Counted from the first letter of the stretch, positions 1 through 8,087 are shown. The stretch: DNA of 64,000 nt from Fructobacillus americanaquae (GCF_024029775.1 NZ_CP097122.1:924001-988000); one strand, 5' to 3'. A program made the numbers and translations. The notes: generated by a model not told the origin, from the sequence alone.

Positions 1-740
1 TAAATGCCGCCTATAGTTTGGATGGGGTTGGTGCTTCCATGAAGGCTGTGCAAAATTACTTGAATGTGCCAATTGATACTTATGCGCTAGTTAATATGAA
101 GGGCTTAGAAACCTTAGTTAAGAAGGTTGGCGGTGTTTCAGTTAAATCACCACTCTCCTTCCAATATAGTCAAGCAACGGCTCATGATTATGGCCCAGAT
201 TTGTATCGCTTCCACAAAGGTTCGACTTCTTATGAAAAGTCAACGGATAACGGTGTGACTTGGTCAGCAAGTAAGACAGTAATGGATGGTGATGCTGCAT
301 TGGCCTTTTCACGGATGCGCTATGATGACCCACAAGGTGATTATGGTCGTCAACAACGCCAGCGCTTGGTATTGGAAGCAATGCTTAAGAAGGCAGTTAA
401 CATTAAGACGTTGATTGATCCAAGTTTCGTCAAGGCAATTTCAAAGAATGCTCAGACGGATTTGTCCTTTAACGACATTGTTAAAATTGCCCAGAAGTAT
501 CGTGGTGCTGTCGAAAACCAAGTTTCTGATCATTTGCAAGGTCAGGGCGTGATGTACGAAGGTGTTTCTTACCAGATGGTGCCAACCTCCGAGAAACAAC
601 GGATAACAAACCTCTTAAGGTCTCAGCTTGGTTTGAAAGCTAAGGAAACTGGTTCTCAGTTTGCTAGTGATGTGCCATCTGCTCAGTTGCGTTCGGCGGC
701 CTATGCTTTAGCACAAATTAATGAGAAATTAGTTCAATAA
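1..740 (+). CDS. LytR-CpsA-Psr (LCP) family protein, 5' end cut by window
   Basis: C-terminal part of an LCP-family protein, a membrane-anchored enzyme class that transfers undecaprenyl-linked polymers (teichoic acid or capsule) to peptidoglycan. The open frame runs into the left edge: residues NAAYSL precede the first possible start (a TTG at 18), and this is the conserved INAAY stretch of LCP domains, so the true start lies outside. Visible family blocks are the region around YALVNMKGL (polyprenyl-phosphate pocket), VGGVSV, and ALAFSRMRYDDPQGDYGRQQR, which carries the conserved arginines. It ends at TAA, followed by a hairpin terminator. Family assignment is confident; which polymer it handles is unknown. 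Confidence 0.93.
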   Translation, partial: NAAYSLDGVGASMKAVQNYLNVPIDTYALVNMKGLETLVKKVGGVSVKSPLSFQYSQATAHDYGPDLYRFHKGSTSYEKSTDNGVTWSASKTVMDGDAALAFSRMRYDDPQGDYGRQQRQRLVLEAMLKKAVNIKTLIDPSFVKAISKNAQTDLSFNDIVKIAQKYRGAVENQVSDHLQGQGVMYEGVSYQMVPTSEKQRITNLLRSQLGLKAKETGSQFASDVPSAQLRSAAYALAQINEKLVQ

Positions 741-756
741 ATCTTTGAATCAAACA

Positions 757-796
757 GTCAGCTAGTGGCGATAAAAACGCCTCGGCTGGCTTTTTT
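757..796 (+). terminator. Rho-independent terminator after the LCP gene
   Basis: GTCAGC...TGGCG pairs, with G-U pairs, to CGCC...GGCTGGC around an A-rich loop and is followed by six T. It separates the LCP gene from ppx. Confidence 0.8.
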
Positions 797-811
797 CTTG
801 ACGATTATTCG

Positions 812-820
812 TGTTATACT
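812..820 (+). promoter_or_regulatory. Extended -10 promoter for the ppx operon
   Basis: TGtTATACT gives an extended -10 about 30 nt before the ppx start. A TTGACG lies only 11 nt upstream of the hexamer, too close to serve as its -35, so the extended TG motif probably carries the promoter. Confidence 0.6.
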
Positions 821-849
821 GAGTAATAATCAAACGATTGGGGTCTGAT

Positions 850-1794
850 ATGCAAGATAGAAAAATTGCCATTATCGACTTGGGCAGTAATTCGACGCGG
901 TTAGTGATTGAACAATTACATTCAAATGAAAGCTACACGGAGATTTTGCGCGTAAAGGAAGATACAAGACTTTCGCAAAACATGGGGCGGAATCTGATTT
1001 TGCAAGAGGAACCAATGGCTCGGACCATTAAGGTTTTGCAGAAGTATCGGCAAAAAATTGAAGATTATCAAGTTAGTGAGGTTTACGCCATCACAACGGC
1101 GGCAGTCCGTTCTGCTAAGAATCAAGCAGAATTTTTGGAGCGGGTCAGAGACGAAGCAGAAATTAGCTTCCGAGTCTTGACTGGTCAAGAAGAGGCTCAC
1201 TACGATTTTCTCGGTGTTCGAGAGGCGTTGCCGGATGTGCTCAATGGTGTCATTTTAGACACTGGTGGTGCATCTGTCGAATTAATCCCCTTTAAAAATG
1301 GCCAGGCGTTAGCTGAGGTATCGGTTCCCTTTGGCGCGGTTAACCTTTCGGAGCGCTATCATTTGGCTGACAGGATTGATGAAGCTAATATTGAACAGGC
1401 GAACACGGATATTCAGGCCGCTTATCGCCAGTTGGATTTTCTCGATGATTGTCAAAACCTACCGGTTATTCTTTTAGGTGGAGCAAATCGATCCTTAGCA
1501 AAAATGGCCGAACAAAAAGAATTGGTGTATCATCCAAAGGCCCTCCACGGTTTTATGATGCCAGCCAACCAGGTTGGCAAAATTTTTCATCAGATTGCTC
1601 AGATGTCTCGAGCTGATCGGGAACATCTTGCCGGATTAGAGAAAAATCGGGCCGATATCATCATATCGGGCCTGTTGCCGGTACTGAACTTAATTAGTGT
1701 TTTAAATGCACCCCAGGTAATCTTTTCAGAATCTGGTGTTCGCGAAGGACTAATTGAAAGCCTGTTTGAGGAAAAAGAAGAAATCGATGACTAA
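850..1794 (+). CDS. ppx: Ppx/GppA family exopolyphosphatase
   Basis: Hydrolyses terminal phosphate from polyphosphate and/or pppGpp in the cytoplasm. The 314-residue protein has the sugar-kinase/Hsp70-type ATPase fold: phosphate loop DLGSNSTRLV near the N terminus, TTAAVRSAKN, the catalytic GQEEAHYDF block, ILDTGGASVELI and LLGGANRSL. It is the short two-domain form without a C-terminal HD domain. ATG at 850 is chosen over an in-frame TTG at 838 because GGGG lies just upstream and homology begins there. Its stop overlaps the mvaA start, so the two are probably translationally coupled. Polyphosphate versus pppGpp preference cannot be read from the sequence. Confidence 0.9.
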   Translation: MQDRKIAIIDLGSNSTRLVIEQLHSNESYTEILRVKEDTRLSQNMGRNLILQEEPMARTIKVLQKYRQKIEDYQVSEVYAITTAAVRSAKNQAEFLERVRDEAEISFRVLTGQEEAHYDFLGVREALPDVLNGVILDTGGASVELIPFKNGQALAEVSVPFGAVNLSERYHLADRIDEANIEQANTDIQAAYRQLDFLDDCQNLPVILLGGANRSLAKMAEQKELVYHPKALHGFMMPANQVGKIFHQIAQMSRADREHLAGLEKNRADIIISGLLPVLNLISVLNAPQVIFSESGVREGLIESLFEEKEEIDD

Positions 1795-3025
1795 AAAATT
1801 TTACGAATTAACGCCAGAAGAACGACTCGACTTATTGAACTTGCCAGAAGAAATGATGGCGCGGTTCGTAAAAGACCAAGAAGTTGCACACCAGGATTTA
1901 GTTGAGAATTATTTGACTGATTTTTCCTTGCCAGAGGGAATGGTCAGGCATTTAGTTTTAGATAACCAGTTTTATCAAGTACCAATGGTCACTGAAGAGC
2001 CCTCTGTCATTGCAGCGGCGAATAACGGTGCCCGCCTGTTTAAAATGGGTGGTGGCTTTAAAAGTGCTGGTACCAGCCAGGCAATCCTGGGCGGGCAAAT
2101 TCTCTTTGAAAACATTGATTTTGAGCAGCTGCAGTCTTTTGTAACGGCCAACAAATACGAAATTTTTCAAGCGGCTGAAGAGGCAAAACCAAGCCTTTAT
2201 CGTCGTGGTGGTGGTTTAAGGAGCATTAACCTCCGTCATGTTAGTGGTCACCGGGCAAGCCTGGATATTCTAGTTGATACTAGCCAGTCAATGGGGGCAA
2301 ATGCCGTTAATACCATCTTGGAGAGTATTCGGGCAATTTTTGCGCCCTTTGATGAACAAATTTTAGGAGCAATTTTGACCAATGCGGGTCACCAAAGCGT
2401 GGTCAGTGTTACTGGCCGTGTGCCAGTCACAGCCTTGGGAGGCATTGCTGCTGCCCAGCGAATTGTTGACTTAGCTGATTTTGCCAAGGTTGACCCGGAC
2501 AGGGCTGTAACTGAAAATAAGGGCATTTTTAACGGTCTATCTGCCGTTGTTTTGGCATTGGGAAACGATTGGCGCGCGGTTGAAGCCGCAGGACATGCCT
2601 ATGCTAGCCGGACAGGACAGTATCAGGCGCTCACTAACTGGCGAGTGAGCGCTGACCACGAATTTTTAGAGGGGGAGTTTTCTCTGCCATTGAATCTTGG
2701 TCTTGTTGGTGGCGCCATTTCCGGTCTGACCAAAGCACAGGATAATTTGGCCTTGTTGGGCAACCCAACATTAGATGAAATGAAAAAAATCGTTTTGTCT
2801 GTTGGCCTTAGCTCGAACCTGGCTGCCTTAAAGGCAATTGCAGGCGAAGGCATTCAAGCCGGGCACATGCGCATGCAAGCCCGTTTACTGGCCATTTCAG
2901 TTGGGGCAACGAAAGAAGAAATTGTGCCATTGGCTAAAAAATTAGCCAAGGCATCAGTAATTAACGAAGAAAATGCAAAAAAATTATTAGGAGAACTGCG
3001 TCACCATGAATCCGAAGTTAAATGA
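1787..3025 (+). CDS. mvaA: Hydroxymethylglutaryl-CoA reductase, class II (degradative type)
   Basis: Interconverts HMG-CoA and mevalonate; in Gram-positive cocci and lactobacilli the class II enzyme feeds the mevalonate route to isopentenyl diphosphate and hence undecaprenyl phosphate. Diagnostic stretches are VPMVTEEPSVIAAANNGARL (catalytic Glu), DTSQSMGANAVNT, the substrate/NAD(P)H-binding block VTENKGIFNG (catalytic Lys) and the C-terminal GHMRMQAR with the catalytic His. Length 412 aa is usual. The ATG at 1787 overlaps the ppx stop by eight bases. The 3' end overlaps the next ORF by 20 nt. The genes form a ppx-mvaA-3006-sirtuin unit. Confidence 0.95.
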   Translation: MTKKFYELTPEERLDLLNLPEEMMARFVKDQEVAHQDLVENYLTDFSLPEGMVRHLVLDNQFYQVPMVTEEPSVIAAANNGARLFKMGGGFKSAGTSQAILGGQILFENIDFEQLQSFVTANKYEIFQAAEEAKPSLYRRGGGLRSINLRHVSGHRASLDILVDTSQSMGANAVNTILESIRAIFAPFDEQILGAILTNAGHQSVVSVTGRVPVTALGGIAAAQRIVDLADFAKVDPDRAVTENKGIFNGLSAVVLALGNDWRAVEAAGHAYASRTGQYQALTNWRVSADHEFLEGEFSLPLNLGLVGGAISGLTKAQDNLALLGNPTLDEMKKIVLSVGLSSNLAALKAIAGEGIQAGHMRMQARLLAISVGATKEEIVPLAKKLAKASVINEENAKKLLGELRHHESEVK

Positions 3026-3977
3026 GCTCTTAGAGCAGGCCAATCAGATCTATCCTGGTACCGTGATGACCCGAGTTGGGCAGAAACAGGATGGGATGCT
3101 TCGTATTGACCGTGCCGAACAGTCTGCTTTGGCAGACCGCCTGTTGATTGAAGTACCCGACCAAACGGAAGCTGATTTTGTCCTAGGTAATGAACTTTTG
3201 CAGTTAGTTTTGACCTTGAATGGGATTACGCCACAAATTTATTTTGCTTTGACCTTTAACGATGAGGACCTTGACCAACAGTTAATCACGATTGCAACCC
3301 GTTTGCATCGGACTGTTCTGCATGCCATCACTTATCAAGAGTTAGCAAAGCAAGGCTTCTTGACCGCTGAGACTGTCGGCGCTTTCCTGGCCGGTGTTCA
3401 AGATGAATTGTCGGTCGAAACAGCTAAGGTCGATGGTGAGGACCTTTTCCGCTTGCTAACAGTTTTGGACGCACAAATCTTTTTGGCGGCAGCTGATAGG
3501 GTCGGCTTGTCTCCATTGGTAGCGGACGCGCTGGCGACATTAAAAGAGGACTATCCGCGGGCGACTGTACAGGCTGAAAAATTAGCTGCGCCAATTTTGG
3601 CGGCTAATTTGAAGGATGCTCGACAAATCCGTAAGCAGATGTTGCGCTTGTTTGCGGGATTAGATGAAAGCTTGACCGAATTAGAGTTGCCAACGGTTAA
3701 CGCTAACCAATACGTGACTTTGACACCAGTTTTGTCGCAACGGCAGTTGGATGGACCGGTTGCCAACCTTTATGAAGTTTTCCATTCTGAAATGACTGAT
3801 TTCCAAACGAAGGAAACCGCTTTTGTTGGCGTTGGTAAGCAAGACCATCAAAATACTTTTGTGGTGACACCCCCAAAGAATGAGGCTGATCGGCCGAAAT
3901 TTTTTACTGAACTATACCAAACATCTGTTAAGGAGTTGTTAACAAAATTGGCCTTGCCATATATTTTGCGTCAGTAA
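3006..3977 (+). CDS. Conserved protein of unknown function downstream of mvaA
   Basis: A 323-aa soluble protein with no signal peptide, membrane segment or cysteine-rich motif. It resembles proteins labelled IpaB/EvcA family in lactobacilli, a label without demonstrated function. The ATG lies inside the 3' end of mvaA, with AGGAGAACTG upstream as ribosome binding site, indicating translational coupling. Composition is Leu/Ala/Asp/Gln-rich and mainly helical by eye. Its place between HMG-CoA reductase and a sirtuin hints at isoprenoid or acyl metabolism, but this is only context. Confidence 0.8.
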   Translation: MNPKLNELLEQANQIYPGTVMTRVGQKQDGMLRIDRAEQSALADRLLIEVPDQTEADFVLGNELLQLVLTLNGITPQIYFALTFNDEDLDQQLITIATRLHRTVLHAITYQELAKQGFLTAETVGAFLAGVQDELSVETAKVDGEDLFRLLTVLDAQIFLAAADRVGLSPLVADALATLKEDYPRATVQAEKLAAPILAANLKDARQIRKQMLRLFAGLDESLTELELPTVNANQYVTLTPVLSQRQLDGPVANLYEVFHSEMTDFQTKETAFVGVGKQDHQNTFVVTPPKNEADRPKFFTELYQTSVKELLTKLALPYILRQ

Positions 3978-4003
3978 CATTGTGATTGAAAGAGGGGAAG
4001 ACA

Positions 4004-4726
4004 ATGCTTGTTAGCCCAGCAGTTCAAGAAAACTTTGATCAAGCAAAATCGATTGTTTTTATGACCGGAGCGGGGGTTTCGACTCTTTCTGATATTCCGG
4101 ATTATCGATCAAAAAATGGCGTTTATCAAGGACTTGACCTTGCGCCGGAATATCTTTTGTCCGACCAAGCTTTTGCTGAAATTCCAGAAATTCAGTACCA
4201 GTTTATGCAGGAAAATCTTTATTTTCCAGCTGCTAAGCCAAATGTCATTCATGAAAAGATGGCAGCCTTTACTCAAGCGGGCCGTGGCCGAATTATCACT
4301 CAAAATATTGATGATTTGGATGTTGCTGCCGGCGTCAAGCAAGACCGTCTGATTCGATTTCATGGCTCACTCTACAACTTGTATGTTCCCAAAGATGGCG
4401 CCAAGGTGACATTAGCCGAATATCAAAAGAGTTTGTATCGGCTATCTGATCATGCAAAAATTAGACCGGATATTACTTTTTATGGAGAGCAACCAAAGTA
4501 CATTCAAGAAGCGATTTCTTGGGTACAGCAGGCTGATTTGGTTGTGGTTGTTGGGACGTCCTTTCGCGTTTATCCCTTCGCGGGGCTTTTGGCCTACGCT
4601 AAGCCAACCGCAAAATTAATGGCGGTTAATCTAACCGCCATCCCGGTACCGGGTCAAGTTGAACAAATTGCGGGGGATGCAGGTCAGTTTTTTGAGGAAC
4701 TGGTCGTCAAGACCACATCCAAATGA
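4004..4726 (+). CDS. Sir2-family NAD-dependent deacylase (sirtuin) lacking cysteines
   Basis: Predicted NAD-dependent protein deacylase or ADP-ribosyltransferase. NAD-binding motifs are present: GAGVSTLSDIPDYR near residue 25, TQNIDDLDVAAG near 104, catalytic His in RFHGS near 122, and VVVVGTSFRVYPFAG near 180. The 240-aa protein contains no cysteine at all, so the four-Cys structural zinc site of most sirtuins is absent, and the usual His of NIDxLH is Asp. ATG 4004 is chosen over TTG 3986 because AGAGGGGAAG sits at proper distance. It is the last gene of the ppx-mvaA operon. No macrodomain or lipoylation gene lies next to it, arguing against a SirTM system. Confidence 0.85.
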   Translation: MLVSPAVQENFDQAKSIVFMTGAGVSTLSDIPDYRSKNGVYQGLDLAPEYLLSDQAFAEIPEIQYQFMQENLYFPAAKPNVIHEKMAAFTQAGRGRIITQNIDDLDVAAGVKQDRLIRFHGSLYNLYVPKDGAKVTLAEYQKSLYRLSDHAKIRPDITFYGEQPKYIQEAISWVQQADLVVVVGTSFRVYPFAGLLAYAKPTAKLMAVNLTAIPVPGQVEQIAGDAGQFFEELVVKTTSK

Positions 4727-4825
4727 AAGTAAATCAGTTATTTTAAACCTTTGTCTACAAGACGGAGGTTTTTTGTTTGTAATTTATATGAAAAAAGATT
4801 AATATGTTTTTCAGGAGGAAGTTTT

Positions 4826-5839
4826 ATGACGAATGATCAAGGCGACAACCGGCAGAATGCCGCTGTTCATGCACCAAGAACACCGAGTCAACAGAAAATA
4901 CAGGCACATAATCATGGGCATGCCACACCGCAACAGCTATCGCAAAAGCCTTATATTATCGGGATTACCGTTAATCTAGTTTTTGTTTTAAGTGAATTAG
5001 TCTTTGCCAAAGTTGCTCATTCAACAGCCTTGTTTGCAGACGCTTTTCATAATCTGTCTGATGTGTTGGCACTTGTCATTGCTTGGTTAGCCGTTCTCGT
5101 GTTTGCGATCAAGGCGACTAGAAAGAAGACTTATGGTTGGCATAACGTATCGATTTTAGCTTCAATTTTTAATATGATTTTGTTGCTCTTTGCGGTTGGA
5201 ACGATTTTTATCGAAGGGGTTCGTGACTTAATTGCGCCAGGACAAGTTCACACAAACGGGACAATTATCACCATTGTGGCAGCAATCGGAATTGTGGTCA
5301 ATCTAGCAACAGCTCTTTTGTTTAAGGTTTCGAATACACCTGATGAACATGGTCACCAGCATGGTCAGGATTTAAATGCGAAAACGGCCTATCTACACTT
5401 GCTTTCGGATGCTGGGGTTTCGCTTGGCGTCATTGTAGCAGGTTGGTTGATTGATTTGACTGGTTGGCAGATGATTGACCCAATTGTATCGCTGATGATT
5501 GGCGTGATTATCTTGGCTTCTGCTTGGCCAGTGATGCGAGAAACTGTCAATCTAGCGATTAATGCCGTACCGGAGGCGGTTGATGAGTTTGCCATCAGTC
5601 AGTATTTGGTCAGCCAAGCGGGAGTGTTGGCGATGCATGACTTGCATATCTGGCCACTTTCGACTACTGAAACGGCGTTAACAGTGCATTTATCCGTCGC
5701 TGATAATGTTTTTGATCAGGACCACGGTCAGGAATTTTTAACTCAAATTGAGGATGATTTGAAAACAGATTTTGCCATCCAACATGTCACGATTCAGTTA
5801 GAAGCAGCCGAACATCAAGAAAATTGTAATACGATTTAA
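4826..5839 (+). CDS. czcD: Cation diffusion facilitator (CzcD/ZitB-type) metal exporter
   Basis: Proton-coupled efflux of Zn2+ or related divalent cations across the cell membrane. The 337-aa protein has a His-containing N-terminal tail, six predicted membrane helices, the TM2 metal site ADAFHNLSD and TM5 HLLSDAG (HxxxD-type ligands), a His-rich loop HGHQHGQD between TM4 and TM5, and a C-terminal cytoplasmic ferredoxin-like domain containing HDLHIW. The ATG at 4826 follows TCAGGAGGAAG. It lies alone between a sirtuin gene and the mntH cluster. The metal exported cannot be decided from sequence; zinc is the family default. Confidence 0.93.
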   Translation: MTNDQGDNRQNAAVHAPRTPSQQKIQAHNHGHATPQQLSQKPYIIGITVNLVFVLSELVFAKVAHSTALFADAFHNLSDVLALVIAWLAVLVFAIKATRKKTYGWHNVSILASIFNMILLLFAVGTIFIEGVRDLIAPGQVHTNGTIITIVAAIGIVVNLATALLFKVSNTPDEHGHQHGQDLNAKTAYLHLLSDAGVSLGVIVAGWLIDLTGWQMIDPIVSLMIGVIILASAWPVMRETVNLAINAVPEAVDEFAISQYLVSQAGVLAMHDLHIWPLSTTETALTVHLSVADNVFDQDHGQEFLTQIEDDLKTDFAIQHVTIQLEAAEHQENCNTI

Positions 5840-5902
5840 AGTCTTGCCAGTAAAAATGGCCAGCAAAAGTTAATTTCAAGGTGAAATTTAATAAAAGAGA
5901 TA

Positions 5903-5940
5903 AAGCGCTAAGATGACTGTTGTCATGGCGTTTTTCTTTT
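5903..5940 (+). terminator. Terminator after czcD
   Basis: ATGAC-tgtt-GTCAT core, with outer GCGC/GGCG pairing, followed by TTTTTCTTTT. Confidence 0.75.
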
Positions 5941-5980
5941 GCAGTTTTCATGACTACTGGGCATAAAAATTAGTTTGTCC

Positions 5981-6008
5981 TTGACCTGAGCTCTCACCAG
6001 TGTATGAT
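5981..6008 (+). promoter_or_regulatory. Promoter of mntH1
   Basis: TTGACC and TATGAT separated by 16 nt, with TG immediately before the -10. The same TTGACCT start recurs before mntH2. Transcription would begin near 6015, giving a leader of about 215 nt. An arm CCTGAG overlapping the -35 is repeated inverted as CTCAGG at 6017-6022, so a regulator site is possible. Confidence 0.65.
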
Positions 6009-6014
6009 GAACGA

Positions 6015-6137
6015 GAACTCAGGAAGACCAATCGGGTTAACTAGCTTTCATAAGACTTCAAGCTTGTACTTGGCGGACGTTATGAAAATTATTTAGCACT
6101 TGCATCCTTTTCGGCCACAAAATTGCTGGTCTTTTTT
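6015..6137 (+). ncRNA. Structured leader RNA of mntH1 (same fold as 7855-8017)
   Basis: TTTCATAA (6046-6053) pairs with TTATGAAA (6080-6087) and encloses an inner CAAG/CTTG stem with a six-base loop. The 3' strand continues into AATTATTTAGCACTTG, which is identical in the mntH2 leader; the shared block from TTATGAAA is 23 nt. AAGACCA (6024-6030) can pair with TGGTCTT (6127-6133), which runs straight into a six-T tract, so a terminator or closing stem forms around the core. I do not recognise it as yybP-ykoY or M-box. The Lactobacillales lacto-usp motif, known from usp leaders, is a possible relative, but I could not compare it. Confidence 0.6.
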
Positions 6138-6231
6138 GGCATTTTTAGTGGTACTGAAAAAATGATGATTTTCAAGACAATTTAATTCGTTTGATGACTT
6201 CCTGAGGAATCTAATTTTCCAAAGGAGAATC

Positions 6232-7641
6232 ATGATCATGATGGTACAACAAACCACTGATAATCAGCCACATGGCGCATTGCTCACGCAAGGCGGCACT
6301 CAGAATAAAAGCCTGGCACAGGTCAACGGGACAATCGTCGTCCCGAAGTCTGGTTCATTCTGGCGCCGCCTCCTTGCATTTTCAGGGCCGGGCGCATTAA
6401 TCGCTGTCGGCTATATGGACCCTGGCAATTGGGTGACATCCGTTCAGGGAGGGGCATCCTACCACTATCTCTTGATGTCGGTTGTGATGCTATCGGCTGC
6501 TATTGGTATGCTGTTACAGTATTTGGCTGGTAAACTAGGGATCGTAACCCAAGAAGACTTAGCCCAGGCAACGGCTAAAAGAACTAAGAAAGCGACACGG
6601 TATTTTCTCTGGTTGATCACGGAACTGGCCTTGATTGCAACTGATATTGCCGAAGTGGTCGGTGGGGCAATCGCCCTTAACCTGCTCTTTGGCTGGCCGC
6701 TCTTGCTGACCGTTGTCATGACGGCCTTTGATGTCATCTTATTGCTAGGGCTGATGAAGTTCGGCTTTCGTAAAATTGAAGCGATTGTCATGACCCTGAT
6801 TTTAACAATTTTATTTGTTTGCCTATACTTGGTTTTCTTAGCAAAACCTGATTTGGCAGGTGTATTTGGCGGATTATTACCACAAAAAGAAGTGGTTTCA
6901 ACCCGGGCAATTCATGGATTATCGAGTCCGCTGTTTTTAACGGCCGGCATTATTGGTGCCACGGTCACACCGCACAACCTTTACTTGCATTCATCGATTG
7001 TTCAAACCCGCCAAGTTGATCAGGAAAAGCCTGCCGAAATTAAAGAGGCTATCAAGTGGATGGCTTGGGATTCAAACGTCCAGCTGACCATAGCCTTGAT
7101 TGTCAATGCCTTACTCTTAATTGTTGGTGCGGCCCTTTTTTATGGCCACGCCAACCAATTGGCATCATTTAAAGGCATGTACTTGGCCTTAGAAAATCAG
7201 CAAATGGCTGGTGCGATTGCCTCACCAGTGCTCTCAACGTTGTTCGCAGTGGCGCTATTGGCATCCGGGCAAAACTCGACTATTACTGGGACTTTGGCCG
7301 GTGAAATTATTATGGAGGGTTTCTTACACTTTCAGATTCCGATGTGGTTGCGGCGCGTGATTACCCGTGGCGTCGCTTTAATACCAGTGATTGTCATTGC
7401 TGTTTTGTATGGCGGCAATGAACGTGATTTGGATGCTTTGATTACTGGTACGCAAGTTTTCCTTTCTGTTGTTCTACCATTTTCGATGGCACCGTTGCTT
7501 TATTTTACTTCCTCCAAGGAAATCATGGGACAGTTTGTGAACAAAAGAAGTGTGACCATCGTTGGCTGGATTTGCTTTATGGTTCTAACAGTGCTCAATA
7601 TTTGGCTTGTTTTTGAACAAGTAGGTCAGTTTTTTGCTTAA
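6232..7641 (+). CDS. mntH1: NRAMP-family divalent metal transporter with Thr in the TM6 metal site
   Basis: Proton-coupled NRAMP importer, 469 aa, about eleven helices. TM1 carries the metal-binding DPGN (in GYMDPGNWV). In TM6 the canonical M-P-H reads T-P-H: codon ACA at 6970 gives Thr247 where the neighbouring paralogue has Met238. That Met sulfur is a direct Mn2+/Fe2+ ligand and selectivity determinant in characterised NRAMPs, so this copy may move a different ion. AAAGGAG precedes ATGs at 6232, 6238 and 6241; spacing allows any of them. Codon use is less optimised than in mntH2. It is preceded by the leader RNA and followed by 445 nt with a second leader, so it is likely transcribed separately. 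Confidence 0.93.
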   Translation: MIMMVQQTTDNQPHGALLTQGGTQNKSLAQVNGTIVVPKSGSFWRRLLAFSGPGALIAVGYMDPGNWVTSVQGGASYHYLLMSVVMLSAAIGMLLQYLAGKLGIVTQEDLAQATAKRTKKATRYFLWLITELALIATDIAEVVGGAIALNLLFGWPLLLTVVMTAFDVILLLGLMKFGFRKIEAIVMTLILTILFVCLYLVFLAKPDLAGVFGGLLPQKEVVSTRAIHGLSSPLFLTAGIIGATVTPHNLYLHSSIVQTRQVDQEKPAEIKEAIKWMAWDSNVQLTIALIVNALLLIVGAALFYGHANQLASFKGMYLALENQQMAGAIASPVLSTLFAVALLASGQNSTITGTLAGEIIMEGFLHFQIPMWLRRVITRGVALIPVIVIAVLYGGNERDLDALITGTQVFLSVVLPFSMAPLLYFTSSKEIMGQFVNKRSVTIVGWICFMVLTVLNIWLVFEQVGQFFA

Positions 7642-7819
7642 GGAAAATGACAATGATTTCAATTTAATTTAGAATAATTCCTTTTTTTATTGTGAAAAAC
7701 CAGGGAAAATCAGAAAAAGATTAAGTGAAATTTAAATCATTTATGATTCTTTAAGATTGGTATAGCGGTCTTTTGACTGAAAATGTTACAATTGGTTTGC
7801 AACATTACAAAAATATCAC
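7642..7819 (+). other. Intergenic region between mntH1 and the mntH2 promoter
   Basis: AT-rich with no gene. A Fur/PerR-like AT-rich stretch lies at about 7648-7670. AATGTT (7782-7787) and AACATT (7801-7806) form an inverted repeat with a 13-nt spacer ending 14 nt before the -35 of mntH2, a possible metalloregulator site. It is absent upstream of mntH1. No convincing terminator was found after mntH1. Confidence 0.4.
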
Positions 7820-7848
7820 TTGACCTTAGAATTGTCAGGTGTAATACT
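7820..7848 (+). promoter_or_regulatory. Promoter of mntH2-usp
   Basis: TTGACC (7820-7825), 17-nt spacer, AATACT (7843-7848) with an upstream TGt extension. The -35 and following bases match those of mntH1, indicating that promoter and leader were duplicated together with the gene. Confidence 0.6.
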
Positions 7849-7854
7849 TACTAT

Positions 7855-8017
7855 AGACTTAGGAAGAAGTCATTGAGTTAAGTAGCTTTCATAAGCTTTC
7901 AACAACCAAGTTGAATGAAATCCTTTATGAAAATTATTTAGCACTTGAAAAAAATACATGGTGGATTGACCGGTCTGCCTAAATTTCAATGAGATCAGGG
8001 TGGAAGACTGCTTTTTT
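7855..8017 (+). ncRNA. Structured leader RNA of mntH2 (paralogue of 6015-6137)
   Basis: TTTCATAA (7887-7894) pairs with TTATGAAA (7925-7932). The inner stem is TTCAAC/GTTGAA with a six-base loop, whereas the mntH1 leader has CAAG/CTTG, so one base pair is compensated (G-C to C-G). AAGAAGTC (7864-7871) pairs 7/8 with GACTGCTT (8006-8013) entering a six-T run, again compensated relative to mntH1. TCATTGA (7870-7876) can also pair with TCAATGA (7986-7992). Conservation of core and change of flanks argue for selection on RNA structure. The 70 nt from here to the mntH2 start contain two purine-rich ribosome-binding-like tracts. Confidence 0.6.
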
Positions 8018-8087
8018 ACTTTGGTCGTTTTTTCGAGTGAGAATTTAATTGCTTTGTCCCTAAGGAGAATTCCGAAGGAGAGATATT

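Noticed and set aside
44-740. TTG at 18 as the real start of the LCP gene
   Set aside because: Conserved residues NAAYSL lie upstream in frame, so the gene begins before the window.
4004-4726. Macrodomain-linked SirTM system
   Set aside because: No macrodomain, GcvH-like or lipoate ligase gene lies nearby.
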